A DNA stretch of 64,000 nucleotides from JBLEFH01 sp047345645 (GTDB lineage Bacteria > Pseudomonadota > Alphaproteobacteria > Rhodobacterales > Rhodobacteraceae). The notes under the pieces are model-generated. The model was not told where the DNA came from, made no database searches, and saw only the letters and a list, made by a program, of their open reading frames with translations. The DNA lies in assembly GCA_047345645.1 (NCBI GenBank), contig JBLEFH010000008.1. One strand, 5' to 3'. Shown here piece by piece: positions 60,311 to 64,000 of the stretch (position 1 is the stretch's first letter; every line of letters begins with the position of its first letter). A program made the position numbers and the translations under genes.

Positions 60311-61163
60311 TCTCGCCATCCTCCTCGGGAACCAGCGTCAGCCACTCATCCCCCGGCAGATGCGGAAAGCCCCGAAAATTCGCGACATTCCCGAACTTTG
60401 CTGCGCAGCATTCAAGCGACCGGTCACACCCGGCCACCAGCGCTGCCGCGTCTCCAACTGCGGGCCTCTCCCGCAGCCCCGTCTCCAGACGCAGCCGGTG
60501 CTGCCCGCCCGTCATCTCATGGCTGTCGATCCGCATCATCGCGCCTTTCAGCGCCCCGCCGGTCCAGCGCAGCACCCCGCCGGAGAACCAGCCGCTGCCG
60601 CGATCATCGCCGCGCGCAAACACAAGCCACACCTCGTCAATCACCTCGGCAAGCTGCGTCTCCACGGTCAGGCTCTCGGCGCGCAGATCCACACCGCAGC
60701 GCGCATCCCCGAGCGCCGCATCGCAGGCGCGCCCATAGGTTCGCCCGACCGGCTTGTTCAGCGCCTCCGCCGCACTGCGCAGCTCCGCCTCGAAATAGCC
60801 CGGCCCGGCGGAAACCGCCCCGATCCGCCCCGCAAACACCTGCTCGCGCGCGGTCGGGTCGGCCCAATTCACCAAATATTCCGTGACCTCGGCCCCGTCA
60901 TAGCGCCCGAGCCGCAGATCCTCGTCGCGGATGCCGTCCCCAGCCAGCGCCCCAAGGATCGAGCCGTTATCGACACTCAAACCCAGCGAGGACACCGCCA
61001 CCCCGGCACTCAGCGCCCGGTCCGCGCGGTACACCACGCCGTCGAAAGTCAAATCCCCATCATGATCGGTAAACCCCAGCACCGCCCCATCGCGCCGTGT
61101 GATCTTCCAGCAGCGGCACAGCGTGGTGCAGCCGGTCGCGAGATGCGCCTCCAGCCCGCTCAT
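60288..61163 (-). CDS. g13: GTA baseplate hub protein, DUF2163 (g13)
   Basis: A 291-residue hub protein connecting tail tube and megatron. It begins HLATGCTTLCRCW, the DUF2163 start, with FTDHDGDLTFDG and a C-terminal phage_BR0599-like part. Cysteines 147, 156, 246, 252 and 253 (RACDAA, DARCGV, GCDRSLECC) are candidates for the iron-sulfur cluster that, as I recall, was seen in the RcGTA hub structure. It has an ATGA overlap with g12. Confidence 0.9.
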   Translation of the reverse strand: MSGLEAHLATGCTTLCRCWKITRRDGAVLGFTDHDGDLTFDGVVYRADRALSAGVAVSSLGLSVDNGSILGALAGDGIRDEDLRLGRYDGAEVTEYLVNWADPTAREQVFAGRIGAVSAGPGYFEAELRSAAEALNKPVGRTYGRACDAALGDARCGVDLRAESLTVETQLAEVIDEVWLVFARGDDRGSGWFSGGVLRWTGGALKGAMMRIDSHEMTGGQHRLRLETGLRERPAVGDAAALVAGCDRSLECCAAKFGNVANFRGFPHLPGDEWLTLVPEEDGENDGGKRR

Positions 61164-61780
61164 AGCCGCAGCTCCAGCACCGGGACATGCGGGATCGCTC
61201 CGGCCTCGACATGGGCGACCGTTACGTCCAGGCGGTCCGTGTCAAACCGCACCGGCACGTCAAATTCAAAACCCGCCGTGATCCGCGCATCCCGCGCTGG
61301 CGGCGCGGCAAACACCACCGCGCCGTCCTCCACGCGAAACGCCCCGCGCGAAGCCTGCGCATCATTCACCGCGCAGATCACGCTATCCTCCACCGGCTTC
61401 TGCACAGGCCGCCAATAATCGCTCTCCCCCGACGCATAAAGTTTGCCGAGCACGAAGCGCCGCGTCTCGCCATCCCCGGTGCCAATCTCCTGATCCCACG
61501 CGGAAATCTCCTGCGACGGCGCGCAGGATTTGAAATCCGTCCAGTCCTTCCAGCGAAACCCGTAAAGCTGCCCCGACCGCGCCTCGAAAAACGCCGTGAT
61601 CCGCGCCAGATCGTCGAGACTGCGCATCCCGACGCCCGCATCCCAGCGCCGCCGCGAATGCCGCCAGGGCGTGTTGCGCTCCTCGCGCCCATTCGACAGC
61701 GTGACAATATCGACGCGCCGCTCCGGTCCGCCCGACGCCCCGAAGGAGATGTCGGTCGGAAATCTGACCTCATGAAACAT
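61160..61780 (-). CDS. g12: GTA distal tail protein, DUF2460 (g12)
   Basis: A 206-residue distal tail protein of the DUF2460 family. It begins FHEVRFPTDISFGASGGPE, then RRRWDAGVGMRSLDDL and the fold core GQLYGFRWKDWTDFKS, all typical. It forms the ring at the tail end that holds the hub. It follows g11 after 15 bases and overlaps g13 by four. Confidence 0.93.
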   Translation of the reverse strand: MFHEVRFPTDISFGASGGPERRVDIVTLSNGREERNTPWRHSRRRWDAGVGMRSLDDLARITAFFEARSGQLYGFRWKDWTDFKSCAPSQEISAWDQEIGTGDGETRRFVLGKLYASGESDYWRPVQKPVEDSVICAVNDAQASRGAFRVEDGAVVFAAPPARDARITAGFEFDVPVRFDTDRLDVTVAHVEAGAIPHVPVLELRL

Positions 61781-61795
61781 AGCCGTCCCTTTCGC

Positions 61796-62347
61796 TTATC
61801 GGTTGCGCTGTCCGCGCTCCAGCATCCGGCCCATCTGCGCCGCGATCTGGCTTTGCGAGCGCCGGAAGCCCTGCACATCCGGCGTCGAAATATTCATCAC
61901 CACCTGCACCGGCTGGCCCCCGCTCGCGGCCCGCACCCCGAGCGATCCATCGGTCCCGCGGGTCAGTGGCATGATCGCCTCCGCGCCCGCTTCGCCCATC
62001 AGCCCCGTCGCCCCGCTCATCGGGAACGTCGTCGGCGCCGTCACCACCCCGCCCTTGGCGAAGGCCTTGACCGGGCCGGACAGCAGCCCCTCGACGGTGG
62101 AGCCCATCAGATCCTTGAGCGGGTTCACGGCGGCATTCAGCCCCGTTTCCAGCATCGAGCGGCCCAGATTGCGCAACGTGTCCGACAGGCTCGCCCCGTC
62201 AAAGACCAGCGCATTGACCGCGCCCTTGAGATCCTTGCCCAGCGTCTCGCTCAGCTTGCGCGCATCTTCGCTCGCCAGCCGCATCGCGTCCTGCATGGCC
62301 TCCACCTCGCCGCGAAACCCTGCGGCGTCATCGTCAAACGCGTCCAT
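61796..62347 (-). CDS. g11: GTA tail tape measure protein (g11)
   Basis: A 183-residue, very short tape-measure protein. The N-terminal half is a helix with ASEDARKLSETLGKDLKGA, the middle has a hydrophobic amphipathic stretch with GLLSGPVKAFAKGGVV, and the C-terminus has EAGAEAIMPLTRG, the usual tape-measure end. Phage tape measures are usually several times longer, which fits the short GTA tail. It overlaps g10.1 by 14 bases. Confidence 0.88.
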   Translation of the reverse strand: MDAFDDDAAGFRGEVEAMQDAMRLASEDARKLSETLGKDLKGAVNALVFDGASLSDTLRNLGRSMLETGLNAAVNPLKDLMGSTVEGLLSGPVKAFAKGGVVTAPTTFPMSGATGLMGEAGAEAIMPLTRGTDGSLGVRAASGGQPVQVVMNISTPDVQGFRRSQSQIAAQMGRMLERGQRNR

Positions 62348-62546
62348 CTTGCGTCTCTCCTTTTGTGGGTGTGTCGGGGAAGCGGGCCATCAGCCGCTCC
62401 AAATGGCTGCGCCCCAGCGCCGCCTCCCCGCCGCGTCCCGTCATCAGCAAAAATTCCGCGGGGGTAAGCGCCCAAAACGTCGCGGGCGTCAGGCGCATCT
62501 GCCCCAGCCCGAGCCGCATCAGCCCCGGCCAGTCGATGCCGCTCAT
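62334..62546 (-). CDS. GTA small tail assembly protein (g10.1, rcc01693 family)
   Basis: A 70-residue protein starting SGIDWPGLMRLGLGQMRLTP, followed by ATFWALTPAEFLLM; this is the small phage tail assembly family described from R. capsulatus rcc01693 and often missed by gene callers. It should assist tape-measure handling with g10. The ATG at 62546 forms an ATGA overlap with the g10 stop; the open frame extends 13 codons further up but does not fit the family. Confidence 0.82.
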   Translation of the reverse strand: MSGIDWPGLMRLGLGQMRLTPATFWALTPAEFLLMTGRGGEAALGRSHLERLMARFPDTPTKGETQDGRV

Positions 62547-62857
62547 GTCGCGCCCCGAAAGGCCAGCACCAGCATCCGGCCGCATTGCCGCGCCGCTTCC
62601 ACGGTGCCGCCCTCGATCTCGGCTGCCTCCAGCGCCGCGCGGTCCACCTCTGCGCCGCCGCCCATCAGCCCGGCCTCGATCAGCCGCAACAAATCGCGCG
62701 CCGTAAACGCCCCGCGTTCAAACCGCGCGACCAGCGCCTCCAGGCTCTCCGCCTCCAGCGCCGCCTCCAAAGCGGCCAGCGCGCCGAGCGTCAGCTTCAT
62801 GCGGCGCGGCGCGCCATCAATGACCAGCGCCACCTCGCCTTGATGCGGGTTCACCAT
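62543..62857 (-). CDS. g10: GTA tail assembly protein (g10)
   Basis: A 104-residue protein of the GTA-gp10/phage tail assembly chaperone family. It begins VNPHQGEVALVIDG, then RRMKLTLGALAALEAAL and the helical region FTARDLLRLIEAGL. The ATG at 62857 overlaps the g9 stop as TGATG; a GTG one codon upstream is less likely. With g10.1 it takes the place of the lambda G/T pair, but as two separate reading frames. Confidence 0.86.
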   Translation of the reverse strand: MVNPHQGEVALVIDGAPRRMKLTLGALAALEAALEAESLEALVARFERGAFTARDLLRLIEAGLMGGGAEVDRAALEAAEIEGGTVEAARQCGRMLVLAFRGAT

Positions 62858-63267
62858 CACAGCGGCTGAAACTCGATCGCGCCCGCCGAGGCGAAGGCCA
62901 TCTCGTAAAGCGCCTCACCATCATATTTGCCGGAATATTCCAGCGCGGTGAGTTGGAACTTACCGACAATCGCGCCGAAATCCGGGATGATCACCTGCAA
63001 CTGCGCATGACGCGCGCCAAAGAAAATCTCCCGCGCCCGTTCGTCGGAGTCCCGGTCCCGAAACAGCCCCGACCCGCTCACCGCAACGCTGCGCAGCCCC
63101 GCGCCTTCCAGAAGCTCGCGCCACCCGCCGCTCTCCATGGAACTCGCATCCACGGTTGCGGCGTTCAGCGCAATCCGGCTGGCGCGCAGCCCGGCCAGCG
63201 TTTCGAAATTTCGCGTCCCATCAAGGTCGATCTTGATGAGCAAATCCTGCCCCTTCTGTGCGGCCAT
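62857..63267 (-). CDS. g9: GTA major tail protein (g9)
   Basis: A 136-residue major tail tube protein of the TP901-1-like family. It begins AAQKGQDLLIKIDLDG, with FETLAGLRASRIALN and the C-terminal YEMAFASAGAIEFQPL. Many copies stack into the tail tube, and a strong GGAGGAGGAG site before the ATG at 63267 fits high output. The open frame to 63417 is a shadow. It starts two bases after g8. Confidence 0.93.
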   Translation of the reverse strand: MAAQKGQDLLIKIDLDGTRNFETLAGLRASRIALNAATVDASSMESGGWRELLEGAGLRSVAVSGSGLFRDRDSDERAREIFFGARHAQLQVIIPDFGAIVGKFQLTALEYSGKYDGEALYEMAFASAGAIEFQPL

Positions 63268-63269
63268 GA

Positions 63270-63689
63270 TTACTCCTCCTCCACAAAGGCTCTGAATGTC
63301 AGTGTCATGCGGCGGCGCTCCGGCGCGCTGTCGCGTTTGGCTTCGGCGGCGATGCTCCGCAAATCGCGGATCGCCCCGCCCTCGAGCGGCAGATCGGCCC
63401 CCTCCAGCAGCGCGCAAATCTGCTCCGCCACATGTTTGACGTCCGCAAAGCCGCGCGCGTCGGAGATCACCTCTATCGCCAGCTCATGCCGCGCGGCCCC
63501 AGCCCCTTGCGATCCACGCGGGCGGATTTTGGTCTCGCCAATCAAAATGTAAGTCCCAACCCGCCCGTCGATCGTCCCGTCAGGCGCGGCATCGAAAATC
63601 CCGGTCCCAACCTCGGCGACAATTTCGGGCGAGGCGCGCAAGGCGCCGTAAAGCGCCCGCTGCACCGCGCCGGTCAAGCGAATGGTCAT
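63270..63689 (-). CDS. g8: GTA tail terminator-like protein, DUF3168 (g8)
   Basis: A 139-residue DUF3168 protein, the head-tail joining or tail-completion component. It has AVQRALYGALRASPEI at the start, a YILIGETKIR strand and ELAIEVISDARGFADVKHV in the middle. The ATG at 63689 overlaps the g7 stop as ATGA; the frame is open upstream only by chance. It ends two bases before g9. Confidence 0.9.
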   Translation of the reverse strand: MTIRLTGAVQRALYGALRASPEIVAEVGTGIFDAAPDGTIDGRVGTYILIGETKIRPRGSQGAGAARHELAIEVISDARGFADVKHVAEQICALLEGADLPLEGGAIRDLRSIAAEAKRDSAPERRRMTLTFRAFVEEE

Positions 63690-64000
63690 GCGAAATCCCT
63701 TTCCTCGACAAGGCAGGTCAGATAGCGCGCCGCCGCATCGGCCTCGCGCACCGCCTGCACTTCGAAAATGCGGCTCCCTTTGCGAAACCGCGCCCCGGCG
63801 CGCGGGCGGCGGTCCGATCCCATCGGCGCGGCCCGCACCGTGATGCGGTAGCGCGTCAGGCCCACTTCGCGCCCACCAAACGCCGTCTCCCCCACTGATG
63901 CGGGCGTGATCGCGGCCCAAAGCTCGCCCAAAATCTGCCAATGGTTGCGCCAGCCCCCGGCCCCGTCCGGCACCTGCTGCGGCGCTTCGAGAAGCAGCCG
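63686..64000 (-). CDS. g7: GTA head-tail adaptor (g7), start beyond window
   Basis: The last 104 residues of the head-closure/adaptor protein; the start lies outside the window. The frame is open to base 64000 and the visible sequence LEAPQQVPDGAGGWRNHW is typical of the family N-terminal region, so only a few residues are missing. RYRITVRAAP and RFRKGSRIFEVQAVRE are the beta strands of the adaptor. A GTG at 63973 could look like a start but homology continues upstream. Confidence 0.85.
   Translation of the reverse strand, partial: RLLLEAPQQVPDGAGGWRNHWQILGELWAAITPASVGETAFGGREVGLTRYRITVRAAPMGSDRRPRAGARFRKGSRIFEVQAVREADAAARYLTCLVEERDFA

Larger units (their letters stand above)
55330..64000 (-). 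mobile_element. Gene transfer agent (RcGTA-type) cluster, tail half
   Basis: Eleven minus-strand genes in the order g7, g8, g9, g10, g10.1, g11, g12, g13, g14, g15 and a DUF2793 gene follow the RcGTA order exactly and are tightly coupled by ATGA or TGATG overlaps or gaps under 20 bases. GTAs are domesticated phage-like particles that package random host DNA. The head genes (g1-g6: terminase, portal, protease, capsid) would lie beyond base 64000. All tail frames seen are intact, with no frameshift or stop, so the tail module appears functional. Confidence 0.92.

Noticed and set aside
62530..62600. Possible -1 frameshift joining g10 to g10.1, as in phage lambda tail chaperones
   Set aside because: The frames do overlap, but no X-XXY-YYZ slippery heptamer is present in the g10 frame; an ATGA restart explains the arrangement.
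1..64000. Many TTAAC/GTTAA words scattered through genes
   Set aside because: A rough count is close to what base composition alone predicts (about fifty expected), so they are not taken as a distributed signal.

Overview
The window reads as chromosome of an alphaproteobacterium of the order Rhodobacterales (roseobacter/Rhodobacter-like), high in G+C and gene-dense, with almost no non-coding DNA. The assignment rests on a gene transfer agent (GTA) of the Rhodobacter capsulatus type, the CckA hybrid kinase, alphaproteobacterial SOS boxes (GAAC-N7-GAAC) at lexA and recA, the zeta inhibitor of the F1-ATPase, LpxI in lipid A synthesis, and the local gene orders. The genus cannot be told from the sequence alone. 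No rRNA, tRNA, CRISPR array or insertion sequence was seen, and no stretch longer than about 220 bases lacks a gene.

Layout: 1-6.4 kb holds the end of trpC, SOS-controlled lexA, comEC (minus strand), gltX, gltA and a YbaK-type deacylase. From 17.6 down to 6.3 kb on the minus strand runs one compact envelope and growth operon: pyrH, frr, uppS, cdsA, dxr, rseP, bamA, ompH, fabZ, lpxA, lpxI, lpxB. From 17.8 to 28 kb lie a tail-anchored unknown protein, miaA, an orphan Tat-exported substrate-binding protein, a DUF6314 gene, purB, the ATPase zeta subunit, and purC-purS-purQ running directly into a DctB/DctD-like two-component pair. From 38.6 down to 28 kb on the minus strand runs a second compact array: argC, yihY, ccmE, a muramidase, a holin, ccmF, ccmH, an enoyl-CoA hydratase, glnE, a histone-deacetylase-like hydrolase and a small unknown gene. 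From 38.6 to 51 kb come a sulfotransferase, rplM-rpsI, a thioesterase, ctaA, trmJ, icd, a VPLPA-CTERM exported protein, hemC, hemE, alaS and recA. From 51.3 to 64 kb come a sulfotransferase-like P-loop gene, cckA, rsmB, and the tail half of the GTA cluster (g7 to g15 plus a DUF2793 gene), cut by the window end.

The connecting theme is the GTA. The structural tail genes lie at the right end. About 1.3 kb downstream is cckA, whose homologue controls GTA production and release through CtrA, and an exact TTAA-N7-TTAA (CtrA-type) site lies just upstream of cckA. The muramidase and holin that probably release the particles sit inside the cytochrome c maturation genes 20 kb away, and the muramidase carries an EF-hand-like calcium loop. 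LexA, linked to GTA control in R. capsulatus, and recA, needed to recombine incoming DNA, are also here. Other oddities are a DctD-like regulator without the sigma-54 GAFTGA loop, a ComEC without a recognisable metallo-beta-lactamase domain, and a single exosortase-type substrate. Most other genes are ordinary housekeeping genes.
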